Shown here: piece by piece, positions 14,208 through 22,441 of the stretch
Position numbering within the stretch: position 1 is the stretch's first letter
How the letters are laid out: every line of letters starts with the position of its first letter
Source of the DNA: a bacterium
Lineage (GTDB): Bacteria; UBP15; UBA6099
Assembly: GCA_029573925.1 (NCBI GenBank)
Contig: JAKQBV010000627.1
Span: 1-24,287 of the forward strand
Length of the DNA: 24,287 nucleotides
Direction of reading: 5' to 3'
The notes under the pieces: generated by a model
Told to the model about the DNA's origin: nothing
Seen by the model: only the letters and a program-made list of their open reading frames with translations
Databases searched by the model: none
Position numbers and translations under genes: made by a program

Positions 14208-16529
14208 ATGGCGGGAGTCGCGCAGAACGGCAAAAACAGTTTTCTGAGGTCTTGGGGAGTGCGGACCAAGCTGCTTCTGTCGTTCGTGTTGCTGTCGCTC
14301 GTTTCGACATGCGTCTACATGTGGATAGCCCATTCGCACACCCGCCGCATGGCCGAGGAACACATGACCCAGAAGATAGAGCTTCTGGCGGGCGTGTTCA
14401 GCGAGGAGATCCGCCGGGATCTGGACGCGCACATCGACCATGTCACCGAAGTGGCTTCCCTTTCCGACGTCAGGTCCATGGAAATCGGATTCCCGCTTGA
14501 AAGCAGGATTAGAAGAAGCTTTTCCCAGACGAGCATTAACGCCCTGTTCATACTCGACGCCGAGAGGCAGATTGTGAGCGCAAGCCACTATGACGAGAAG
14601 TCCTTCGTGTCGCTGGACAAGATATCGAACTCGGAACATGTGGAAGAGGCGATGAAGGAGTTCAAGGCCAAAGTGTTTTCCGGAGAGGCGGTGGACTACG
14701 ACCGCCCCGGAGCGTTCTTCATAGCAGTCCCGGTCGCGGGGGCCTCCGAAGCCGCCGCCGGAGCGGTGGTCGCCGAGGTGATAGTCGATATCGCGTCGAT
14801 GGAAAAACTTATCGAGAAGAAGGAAATCGCGGGCGGGGACATGCGCATGTTTCTGATAAACCGCGACGGAGTGGTGCTGACGCACACCGACCCGAACGCC
14901 ATAGGCAAGTGCGTGTTCGAACAGGGAATGCCTCTGAGCGCGGCGTCAGACAAAGTCAGAAAAGGCATTCTGGCGGGCGAGCAGGGAAATACCGAAAAGT
15001 TCCTGATTGAGGAAGACGGAAAGAAACGCATCGTCGCGGCGGCTGTGATAAACCCGGCCGCGGGTTGGAAGTTAATTCTCATCCAGCCTTATGAAAGAAT
15101 TATCGCTCCCGTCATCAAAGTCAGGAACACGATATTCATGTGGGGGCTTCTCGCCCTAGCAGTGTCCATATATCTGGCGCTGTACCGCGCGCGCAGGATA
15201 ACCTACCCAATCGGCGAGCTTATACGCGCCTCCGAGGAAATCTCCCAAGGCCACTACAGTCAGCGCGTGACCATCTACCGCAGGGACGAGTTCGGGTGGC
15301 TGGCTTCGGCGTTCAACCGCATGAGCGCCGACCTCGAATCAAAAATCGACGCTCTCAAAATTTACCAGAGCCAGCTCGAAGAAGCCTTCAATCAGGTGCA
15401 GAGCGATGCCCAGAAACGGGAACAGGCGAACCGCGATCTGTCCCAAAAAGTCAGCGAACTGACATCTCTGGCAGAAGTAACTCAGGCCATTACCACTTCT
15501 CTGGACATAAACGAAGTTCTCAACATGATGGTGGACACCATAGCGAAGATAATCGGAATCGACATCTGCTCGATAAAGTTGCTGGACCCGGCGACAAACA
15601 AAATGTCGGTCAAGATATCCCGAGGGCTTGGGGAGGAATATATAAAGAAATCTCCGACCCGGCCGGGAGAGGGAGTGAGCGGGCGCGCCATCAAAGACCG
15701 CGTTCCCGTCATTATCGAGGATGTGGACACTGACGAAAGGGTCGAGCCTGACCACGTCATCAGAAGCATCGGCGTCAAGTCCATCATCAGCATCCCGCTA
15801 ATAACCAACGTGTCAGCGCTCGGAGTGCTGAACCTGTACACCAAGGAAAAGCGGGTTTTTACTGAGGACGAGAGACGGCTTCTAGGGATATTCGCGAATC
15901 AGGCCGCCGGAGCCATCGAGAACGCCCGCCTGTTCCACTCTTTGCGCGAAAATTATCTCAACACCATTCAGGCCCTCTCGATGGCGATAGACGCGAAAGA
16001 CCAGTACACGCACGGCCACTCGAAACGGGTCAGCGAGATCGCCGCTTCTGTGGGCCGCGCGTACGGGCTGGACGACAACGAGCTTGACCTCCTCAAATAT
16101 GCTAGCGACCTGCACGACATCGGAAAGATTGGCATCAGCGAGGTCATCATAGGCAAGAAATCGAAGCTCACCGTCGACGAGTACGACATGATAAAATCGC
16201 ACCCCATCGTCGGCGAGACCATCATCCAGCCCGTTCCTTTCCTGAAGGAAGTCTGCCCGATAATCCGCCACCATCACGAGCGGTACGACGGATACGGATA
16301 TCCGGACGGAATAAAGGGCGACGAGATACCGGAGCTTGCCCGGATACTGCACCTTGCGGACGCTTTTGACGCGATGACTTCGGACAGGCCGTACAGGAAG
16401 GCGCTCAGCAACGAAGTCGCGATTCAGGAAGTGAAGAAACACTGCGGCACTCAGTTCGATCCGAGGGTGGTCGCGGCTTTTCTAAAAGTGTTCGATCCTG
16501 AAGGCGGGGAAATCGCTCCCCCTGCCTGA
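14208..16529 (+). CDS. Membrane sensor with Cache-like, HAMP, GAF and HD-GYP domains (c-di-GMP phosphodiesterase)
   Basis: The 773-residue protein has a first membrane helix at about 18-41 and a periplasmic double-Cache-like sensor (about 42-305; MRMFLINRDGVVLTHTDPNAIG is typical). A second helix follows at 307-328, then HAMP (about 330-385), a coiled coil, GAF (about 415-575; EVLNMMVDTIAKIIGIDICSI) and HD-GYP (about 585-760). HD-GYP marks are all present: HSKRVSEIA, HDIGK (H636, D637), HHHE (688-691), DGYGYPDG (GYP 697-699) and DAFDAMTSDRPYR. It should hydrolyse c-di-GMP in response to an outside ligand relayed through HAMP. It starts 11 bases after the transglycosylase and has GAGG at 14195-14198. 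Confidence 0.94.
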   Translation: MAGVAQNGKNSFLRSWGVRTKLLLSFVLLSLVSTCVYMWIAHSHTRRMAEEHMTQKIELLAGVFSEEIRRDLDAHIDHVTEVASLSDVRSMEIGFPLESRIRRSFSQTSINALFILDAERQIVSASHYDEKSFVSLDKISNSEHVEEAMKEFKAKVFSGEAVDYDRPGAFFIAVPVAGASEAAAGAVVAEVIVDIASMEKLIEKKEIAGGDMRMFLINRDGVVLTHTDPNAIGKCVFEQGMPLSAASDKVRKGILAGEQGNTEKFLIEEDGKKRIVAAAVINPAAGWKLILIQPYERIIAPVIKVRNTIFMWGLLALAVSIYLALYRARRITYPIGELIRASEEISQGHYSQRVTIYRRDEFGWLASAFNRMSADLESKIDALKIYQSQLEEAFNQVQSDAQKREQANRDLSQKVSELTSLAEVTQAITTSLDINEVLNMMVDTIAKIIGIDICSIKLLDPATNKMSVKISRGLGEEYIKKSPTRPGEGVSGRAIKDRVPVIIEDVDTDERVEPDHVIRSIGVKSIISIPLITNVSALGVLNLYTKEKRVFTEDERRLLGIFANQAAGAIENARLFHSLRENYLNTIQALSMAIDAKDQYTHGHSKRVSEIAASVGRAYGLDDNELDLLKYASDLHDIGKIGISEVIIGKKSKLTVDEYDMIKSHPIVGETIIQPVPFLKEVCPIIRHHHERYDGYGYPDGIKGDEIPELARILHLADAFDAMTSDRPYRKALSNEVAIQEVKKHCGTQFDPRVVAAFLKVFDPEGGEIAPPA

Positions 16530-16546
16530 CGCGAGGTGATTTTACG

Positions 16547-16825
16547 GTGTCGGACAACTACGGAAAAATAGACAGGACGAGGGACCTGTACCGGGTCCAT
16601 GACGCGGCGAAGAAACAGAAAAAAGAGAAAAAGGGACAGTTGGACAATGAGTTCCTGAATCTGCTCGAAGAGAGCGAAAAGGACGCCGAAGGATACGACG
16701 AGGGAAAGCGCAAAGAGCAGAAACCGACGATGCCGACGTCGAGCATGCTGGACAAGCTTTCTGCGGGGGCTCCGCCGCCGATAATCATCCGCGACGACGA
16801 CGCGGAAGGCGGAAACAAGGAATGA
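16547..16825 (+). CDS. Small charged hydrophilic protein, unknown function
   Basis: The 92-residue product starts at GTG 16547, chosen because GAGGTGAT (16533-16540) lies six bases upstream. It is rich in lysine and glutamate (KKQKKEKKGQLDNEFLNLLEE), probably with one helix in the first half, then a flexible end (SAGAPPPIIIRDDDAEGG). It has no membrane segment or signal peptide and I recognise no family. It sits 17 bases after the HD-GYP gene and overlaps acyP by ATGA, so it is surely translated with them. It could be a partner or adaptor for the HD-GYP protein, but that is only positional inference. Confidence 0.75.
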   Translation: MSDNYGKIDRTRDLYRVHDAAKKQKKEKKGQLDNEFLNLLEESEKDAEGYDEGKRKEQKPTMPTSSMLDKLSAGAPPPIIIRDDDAEGGNKE

Positions 16826-17106
16826 AGAAAAAACTCGCCGCCAGAGTGTCAGGACGGGTTCAGGGAGTGGGATACAGATATTTCGCGCGGGAAACCGCAG
16901 CCATGCTGGGCCTCAACGGTTTCGCGAGAAACCTGCCGGGGGGAGACGTGGAAGTGGAGGCCGAAGGGGAGCGGGAATCGCTCGAAAGGTTATTGGAAGC
17001 GTTGCGGAAGGGGCCGCCCGCATCCCGCGTTTCGGGGGTTGAGGCGGAATGGTCCGAGCCGGAGGGCGGCAATGCGGCGGGCGCGGGGTTCAGGATTTTA
17101 TTTTAA
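16822..17106 (+). CDS. acyP: Acylphosphatase
   Basis: Acylphosphatase hydrolyses carboxyl-phosphate bonds in small acyl phosphates. The 94-residue length is standard. The phosphate-binding loop GRVQGVGYRYFARE contains the catalytic arginine (R19), and GFARNLPGGDVEVEAEG carries the catalytic asparagine (N37); the R-to-N spacing of 18 equals that of characterised enzymes. AAGGA precedes the ATG, and the gene overlaps the previous one by four bases. A link to its signalling neighbours is not shown. Confidence 0.94.
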   Translation: MKKKLAARVSGRVQGVGYRYFARETAAMLGLNGFARNLPGGDVEVEAEGERESLERLLEALRKGPPASRVSGVEAEWSEPEGGNAAGAGFRILF

Positions 17107-17154
17107 CAGCAGTTTTTTTTGTTCGGATTTCGTCCGGGCTGGGAGCGCTCAAAA

Positions 17155-17790
17155 GTGAAAAAATACGAAGACTGGCAAAAGTACGTCAAAGAACAAATGG
17201 AAAAATCCGGCCAGAGCCGCGAGATATCCGTCCCGTCGGAGCCTCGGCGCAACGTGCCGTCGATAAGCGGAGACCGCTACAAGATTCAAAGGCGCGCCGC
17301 GCCGGCCTCATTGCCGGAGGAGCGCGAGCCGGAGCCGCCCCGCCAGGAGATGTCGGCGGAGCCTATTCCTGTTGCCCATCCTCAGCGCAAGAGCCTCGAC
17401 TCCCTGTCTTCGCCTTTTGTTTCTGTGAGCGACGTGTGGGAAGCCGCCGAGAAATCGTCCAGAACTAAAAAGACAATAAAGGAAGAGTCGCAGGCGTTGA
17501 GACAGGCGCGGCTGCCCGGAATAGAGCGGGTGGCCGGACGCGAAAAGCCAGACTCAGTTTCCCCCTCGGCAAAAGGGCGCAACCACGAGCAGTCTAGAGA
17601 GGAAATCATCGAACGGCTCGTGAACCCGACAATCACCCTTGAAGAGGCGGCAAAAATCATGGGCGTCTGCAAAGCAACCGTCAGAAGATACACCGTAAAA
17701 GGAATACTGCCGCACTACCGCACCGCTGGAAACCAGAGGCGGTTTAAGCTGAACGATATAATAAATTTCTTGGAAAACCAGAGAAAGTGA
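17155..17790 (+). CDS. Helix-turn-helix DNA-binding protein with long disordered N-terminus
   Basis: The start is GTG 17155 with GGGAG nine bases upstream, giving 211 residues; the open frame back to 17119 lacks such a site. Residues 1-30 are a charged helix (KKYEDWQKYVKEQMEK), residues 30 to about 155 are proline-, serine- and charge-rich and probably disordered, and residues 160-211 form a MerR/excisionase-type winged HTH (TLEEAAKIMGVCKATVRRYT ... GNQRRFKLNDIINFL). It could regulate this gene series, for example at the 8878 palindrome, but no evidence ties them. A short T-run (17113-17120) precedes it without a clear hairpin. Its stop TGA overlaps a GTG at 17787. Confidence 0.85.
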   Translation: MKKYEDWQKYVKEQMEKSGQSREISVPSEPRRNVPSISGDRYKIQRRAAPASLPEEREPEPPRQEMSAEPIPVAHPQRKSLDSLSSPFVSVSDVWEAAEKSSRTKKTIKEESQALRQARLPGIERVAGREKPDSVSPSAKGRNHEQSREEIIERLVNPTITLEEAAKIMGVCKATVRRYTVKGILPHYRTAGNQRRFKLNDIINFLENQRK

Positions 17791-17793
17791 GAA

Positions 17794-17801
17794 GCGCGCG
17801 C
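17794..17801 (+). repeat. (GC)4 dinucleotide run at the start of the STAS gene
   Basis: GCGCGCGC lies seven bases after the GTG that overlaps the HTH stop codon. With one GC unit fewer, that GTG (17787) would read straight into the STAS frame; in the present sequence it meets TAA at 17820. The run is short for a slippage site but is the exact place where the frame breaks. Confidence 0.55.
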
Positions 17802-17848
17802 TGGAAGACGAACTGCACATAACCTCGCTCGAACAGAACGGAGTCTTC

Positions 17849-18157
17849 GTGCTCAGGCCGTCGGGGGCGTTGACAATCGACACCCACGGGGGGCTGAAGA
17901 AGGCCGCCCGCGACGCCATCCTGTACGACAGGCGCAGGAAGATACTGCTGGATGTCGGCGGCATCAGCCGCATAGACAGCGCCGGCATCGGCTCTCTCGT
18001 GACTCTTCTGAACATCGCCCGCTCAAACGACGGCGACGTCAGGCTTGCGGGAGATTTCGCCCCGGCCGTCGAGGAGCCTTTCAACCTGTGCGGCCTGTCC
18101 CGCGTGTTCGCAAAATATCCCGATGTCAAAACAGGCGTCGAACAGTTCGACCTTTGA
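17849..18157 (+). CDS. STAS-domain protein (anti-sigma-factor antagonist type), 5' end unclear
   Basis: From GTG 17849, the first canonical start in this frame (GGAG five bases before), the product has 102 residues and covers most of a STAS domain. It includes the serine phosphorylated in SpoIIAA/RsbV-type proteins in the segment IDSAGIGSLV (S44). Codons upstream of 17849 also look like STAS sequence (ITSLEQNGVF, the first strand and part of the second), and the frame is open back to 17765, so the true protein is longer by about 16-25 residues and probably started elsewhere. Options are a CTG start at 17801 or the GTG at 17787 with a frameshift in the (GC)4 run. STAS proteins switch partners when phosphorylated; a PP2C phosphatase lies upstream but no kinase is visible. 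It overlaps the next gene by 35 bases. Confidence 0.8.
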   Translation: MLRPSGALTIDTHGGLKKAARDAILYDRRRKILLDVGGISRIDSAGIGSLVTLLNIARSNDGDVRLAGDFAPAVEEPFNLCGLSRVFAKYPDVKTGVEQFDL

Positions 18158-21100
18158 GACGGCGGTTGAGTTCCTTCTTTTTCCCGCTCTCCTTGTCCTT
18201 CCATACATACTGTTCAAGGACACCTACACGCAGATTTCCGCCGAAGACGAGTGGAACTCGTTCTACATAGCCGCGCTGGCCGTTCTCGCCGCGCTGGCCG
18301 TCTCCGTTCCCCAGATTGTCGTCGGGATGAAAGGGCCGCGGCGAGCTTTCTTCGCGGCGTCCGGGATAACTCTGGGGGCGGCGGGAGCGTTGTTGCCGTT
18401 CGTCAATGCGCCGCGCGGCGGCTCCCTGTGGCCGACCCTTGCCGTGTGCGCCGCGGCCTGCGCCGCGCTGGCTGTCGCCCGCGCAAAATCGCGCGGCGGA
18501 GCCTCCGGCCTCGACCTAGCGGTTTCCATCCTGACGGTCGCCGCAGGGCTGGCTCTTCCTTACTCGCTCGCAGCTTTCGGCCTTGAGCAGAGCAAGGCCG
18601 TCGTATTCCTTCTTTTCGTCCCTCTTGCGCTGCCGCTGTATCTTTTCGCGACCACTCCCGATTCGCGCGACCCCGACCGTCCTCTGGCGCGCGTCATCCT
18701 CATATTCATCGTCCACTCTCTAGCCATGTCGCTGTATTTCGTGCTGTTCAGGTCGTACGAATCCTTCCGTCTTCCGCAACTGACGGCGATGCAGGCGACG
18801 GTCGCCCTGAACGTGGCTCTTGCCTTCGCGTCGTCGGCGCTCAAAGGAAGACTGGAACTCAGAAAATCTCCCCTGAACGTTCCGATTCTGCTGATAACCG
18901 TCGTCACGCTGTTGTCCTTCGCGCTGTCTCCCAACTTCTTCGTAAGCCTCAAGGAGTTTTTGCAGTATGCGTTCGTCGTCATGAACTTCCTGCTGATAGT
19001 CCATTGTTTGGATGGCAGGAGGCATTACGGGATTCTCGTGTCGGTTTTCATCGCTGCTCTATGGATTGAGGCGCTGGCGGGCGTCCAGCAGCATTTCGGG
19101 GCGAACCGCCTGCTCGGGCTCGGAGGAAACAGAGACCCGTTTTCAACGCTCGGCAACAAGAACTACGCCGCCGAACTGCTGGCTATGGGAATTCCTTTCG
19201 TCGTGGCGGTGTCGATGGGCGTCAGGGAACGCTGGAAAAAGGCTCTGTGCTGGATCGCCCTTTATCCCATGCTGACGGTGGTGGTTCTTGCGATCACGCG
19301 CGGCTCATGGATAGGCGTGATAGCGTCTGTCGCGGCGCTTGGGCTTTTTGCGGTGGACGGTCTGGGCGGTCGCAAAGCCGTAGAAGCCGCCGCGCATATA
19401 GCCGCGCTCGCACTGCTCACCGTTTTCATCGCCGCCGTTTCCACTCGCAACTTGGTTCTGACCTCGGTTCCCGAATCAGGCGGCGGAAACGCGTTCATCT
19501 CGGAAGCCCTCGAAGGATGTTCCGGCGGCGCGTCGGTTTCTCTGGGCGGCAGGCGGCTCGCCGTCTGCTCCGTTCCATCGAGCAGGAAGTCGTCGTTCTT
19601 CGAAAACAACTATGTGTCGGATTGGGTGTCGGTCTCTCGCAGGCTGGGATGGCCGAGGCTGCCCGTGGACGTGTCGGAGCCGCTGACGCCGCAGGAGACG
19701 GTCGCGCGGCTGAGGTACGCGGCGGCTTCCGTCGAACTTGAAGGCACGGAGGCGGCTGCGAGGCTGGGGGCCTACTTGGATTCGCTCGAAACGGCCCCGC
19801 CAGTTTTCTACGCGCGTGTCGGCTACGGCCCGCCAGACTACTCATACGTCAGCCGCTTCATGTCGATAGTGGACATAGCGTCGCGCAGGCTTGGACGCTC
19901 GCCTGTAATGTGGGCGGCGTTCTTCGTCGGGTTCGCGGCGATGATGGCGGCGGGCTGGTTCGCCATGCGAACAAGGCGAGGAAAAACCGCCGCCGTTTCA
20001 GCTCTGGCCGTTCTCATGGTGGCGTTCTCCGCCGCTTCGGTTGCCCGGCGCGCGGAAACTCCGCCGGCGCAAGCCGCCCCGGCGCAAACAACCTTTTCCG
20101 CCCCGGCCGCCCCTCAGGTGGTCGATGACTCCATCGTGTCGCGCAGCTTCATCTGGGGCGGCGCGCGCGAGATGATAAAGCATCACCCCTTCGGCGTCGG
20201 CATCGGCGCGTTCAAAGTCCGCTACCTTTCGATGCTCACCGTCCATCTCGAAAAATCCGGCATTTCCACCATCCCCGGATTCTTCAAGGACGTCAACGCG
20301 AAAGAGGCTCACTGCGAATACCTTCATATATGGGCCGAGTTGGGATTCATAGGTCTGGCGCTGTTGTTGTATTTCTTCTTCGCCGTGTTCAAATATTTTA
20401 AAAAAATATACTATCCGCTAAAAGATGATCCGTTCACGCAATGCGTGGCGCTCGGCGCTTTCTCCGCGCTCGCGTCGGTGGCCGCGTCAGCCGTGTTCGG
20501 GTTCCCATTCCACATTATAGGCACGTCGATGTTCTGCGGCGCGGCGCTGGCGCTGCTTGTGTTCTCAGAAGACAGGCTGCTCGGCGCCGGAACGCTTCCC
20601 AAGAACCTTCCCGGCTTCGGCGCGCGCAAGGACAGGGACGACGGAGAGTCGAAAAAAGGCAAAAAAAACAAACGAAAAAAAGAAGCTGCCGCAGAGCTTG
20701 CGCCGGACATGTCGTGGAAAGACAGGTGGGCGGTAGTCGGACTTTCGCGCCCCGCCTCGATAGCTGGCATGGCCGCAGCGTCGCTTTTCTTCATCCTGAT
20801 TCTGAAATTTTCCGTCGACGTTCAGATGGCGAACATACTGATGAAGAAGGGCAACAGCTATGCGCGCCGGGCCACTGAGCTTGCGGCCGGAGCCGACGCG
20901 GCGGAGCGGCGGGGAAACTCCGCCGAAGCCGTCGCATACCGCAATGGAGCCGCCGACTTCGATAAACAAGCCCTAGACCTATTAGAACAATCCCTGAAAC
21001 TCGACCCCTACAACGGCGATATCCATCTGTTCAGAGGAATGTTCTTTCAGAAACACGACCAGAATGACGAGGCGATGGCCTCGTACATAGAGGCGCGCCG

Positions 21101-22409
21101 CCACTACGATCTGCCTCAGATATCCCTCGACCTAGGAGCTTTATACTTCGAGAAAGGCGAGGAGTATTACGACCAAGCCGCTAAAAACTTTATCGACTCG
21201 ATGCGCGTCTATCCGAACTACCCGTTGCCAAGATACAACCTCGGATTGATTTTCTATCAGAAAGCCATGAGCTTGGTGTCGCCAGAAAAGCAGGGGATGA
21301 CGGACGCGCAGGCGGCGGAGGAAACGGCGGGGATGCTCCGAGAGCTTGATAATCTCCGGCGGCGGGAGCGCGGGGGCGGAGCCGGAGCGGCGATTCCGAG
21401 GCCGTCGACCCGCGTCGAGATAGCCAGATTGCTGTTCAGAGAATCCGCCCTTATGTTCAGGGAGTCCATAAACATCAATCCGTCCCTCGACACCGCCGCT
21501 TTCAAGCTGGGCATAACTTTCGAGAGGCTTTTCGAGATTGAGGAAGACGACCCGGTAAAGAAGCTCGACCACATAGACAACGCGCTGTACTGGTATAAAT
21601 ACACGGTGGGCGTCAACCCGTCGCACGCGGACGCGCTCTATAACTACGCGCTTGCGCTCACGCGCAAAGCCGCCGTGATCAGCAGCCGGGCCGACGCCGC
21701 GCCCGACCCCGCGCAGGCGCGGAGTCTGAGGGAGGATGCGGCCAAGGCGTCAGCAGAATCCCGCGCCGTTTTTGAAAAGGTCCTCAACGTCAATCCGAGC
21801 CACACCCTCACGCTCAACAACCTTGGCAACATGTACTTCAACGACGGCAGGATTGAAGAATCGATAGAGATGTACAAGCGCGCGCTCGCCGCCGACCCGG
21901 ACTACCTGAACGCCCGCCTCAACATCGCTCTTGCATATATGCAGACGGGTCGATACGCGCAGACAATCGAATATCTGGAAGAAGCGATGCGAAGACCGCT
22001 AGAGCCTGCGCACGAGCTGAAGGTCGTCTATCTAGTCGGTTCCTCGTACTTCAAAATGGGCCGCAACGCGGAGGCGATGGCAGTGCTCGACCACGTCCGC
22101 ATGAAATACGCGCGGACGCCATTCGCGTCCAACCACGAATACTTCTCCATCGTCACAAGATACGGGGAGGCGCTCGTTCAGGCGGGCAGAAGCGGGGAGG
22201 CTCGAAAGGCCCTCGAAGCGCTAGTCGCCGGAGGGACTCGTTTCGTTCCGGCTCCCACCGCTGCGGAAGCCTATTACCTGCTAGGCGTCGCCGCCGCAAA
22301 AAGCGGAGACCCCGCGGCGGCGCGCTCTTATCTTAATACCGTTTTGACAACTTATTCAGCGACGCCGGTCCGCGCGAACGCAGCAAACTTCTTGAAGACG
22401 GTTAAATAG
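18123..22409 (+). CDS. O-antigen ligase/polymerase (Wzy_C) fused to C-terminal TPR repeats
   Basis: The 1428-residue protein starts at ATG 18123 (MSKQASNSSTFETAVEF), inside the STAS gene and without a clear ribosome-binding site. Residues 15-440 hold many membrane helices, including the Wzy_C signature VVLAITRGSWIGVIASV (about 385-403). A large outside loop (about 441-592) follows, then the segment GGAREMIKHHPFGVGIGAF (about 678) and EAHCEYLHIWAELGFIGLALL (about 728). A lysine-rich cytoplasmic linker (about 838-858) leads to one more helix (876-900) and a long TPR region (901 to the end), with units such as LNNLGNMYFNDGRIEESIEMYKRALAADPDYL. Such enzymes join lipid-linked glycans or polymerise them. 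The TPR part probably gathers partners on the outer face, given the last helix. It may carry glycan onto envelope targets; the substrate is unknown. Confidence 0.88.
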   Translation: MSKQASNSSTFETAVEFLLFPALLVLPYILFKDTYTQISAEDEWNSFYIAALAVLAALAVSVPQIVVGMKGPRRAFFAASGITLGAAGALLPFVNAPRGGSLWPTLAVCAAACAALAVARAKSRGGASGLDLAVSILTVAAGLALPYSLAAFGLEQSKAVVFLLFVPLALPLYLFATTPDSRDPDRPLARVILIFIVHSLAMSLYFVLFRSYESFRLPQLTAMQATVALNVALAFASSALKGRLELRKSPLNVPILLITVVTLLSFALSPNFFVSLKEFLQYAFVVMNFLLIVHCLDGRRHYGILVSVFIAALWIEALAGVQQHFGANRLLGLGGNRDPFSTLGNKNYAAELLAMGIPFVVAVSMGVRERWKKALCWIALYPMLTVVVLAITRGSWIGVIASVAALGLFAVDGLGGRKAVEAAAHIAALALLTVFIAAVSTRNLVLTSVPESGGGNAFISEALEGCSGGASVSLGGRRLAVCSVPSSRKSSFFENNYVSDWVSVSRRLGWPRLPVDVSEPLTPQETVARLRYAAASVELEGTEAAARLGAYLDSLETAPPVFYARVGYGPPDYSYVSRFMSIVDIASRRLGRSPVMWAAFFVGFAAMMAAGWFAMRTRRGKTAAVSALAVLMVAFSAASVARRAETPPAQAAPAQTTFSAPAAPQVVDDSIVSRSFIWGGAREMIKHHPFGVGIGAFKVRYLSMLTVHLEKSGISTIPGFFKDVNAKEAHCEYLHIWAELGFIGLALLLYFFFAVFKYFKKIYYPLKDDPFTQCVALGAFSALASVAASAVFGFPFHIIGTSMFCGAALALLVFSEDRLLGAGTLPKNLPGFGARKDRDDGESKKGKKNKRKKEAAAELAPDMSWKDRWAVVGLSRPASIAGMAAASLFFILILKFSVDVQMANILMKKGNSYARRATELAAGADAAERRGNSAEAVAYRNGAADFDKQALDLLEQSLKLDPYNGDIHLFRGMFFQKHDQNDEAMASYIEARRHYDLPQISLDLGALYFEKGEEYYDQAAKNFIDSMRVYPNYPLPRYNLGLIFYQKAMSLVSPEKQGMTDAQAAEETAGMLRELDNLRRRERGGGAGAAIPRPSTRVEIARLLFRESALMFRESININPSLDTAAFKLGITFERLFEIEEDDPVKKLDHIDNALYWYKYTVGVNPSHADALYNYALALTRKAAVISSRADAAPDPAQARSLREDAAKASAESRAVFEKVLNVNPSHTLTLNNLGNMYFNDGRIEESIEMYKRALAADPDYLNARLNIALAYMQTGRYAQTIEYLEEAMRRPLEPAHELKVVYLVGSSYFKMGRNAEAMAVLDHVRMKYARTPFASNHEYFSIVTRYGEALVQAGRSGEARKALEALVAGGTRFVPAPTAAEAYYLLGVAAAKSGDPAAARSYLNTVLTTYSATPVRANAANFLKTVK

Positions 22410-22441
22410 CAGCGGCCCTGCGGCGTCGGGAGACTTTCATT

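Noticed and set aside
17554..18204. 216-residue minus-strand open frame across the HTH/STAS region
   Set aside because: Both underlying plus-strand genes have clear domains; this frame has none. It does not explain the STAS start problem.
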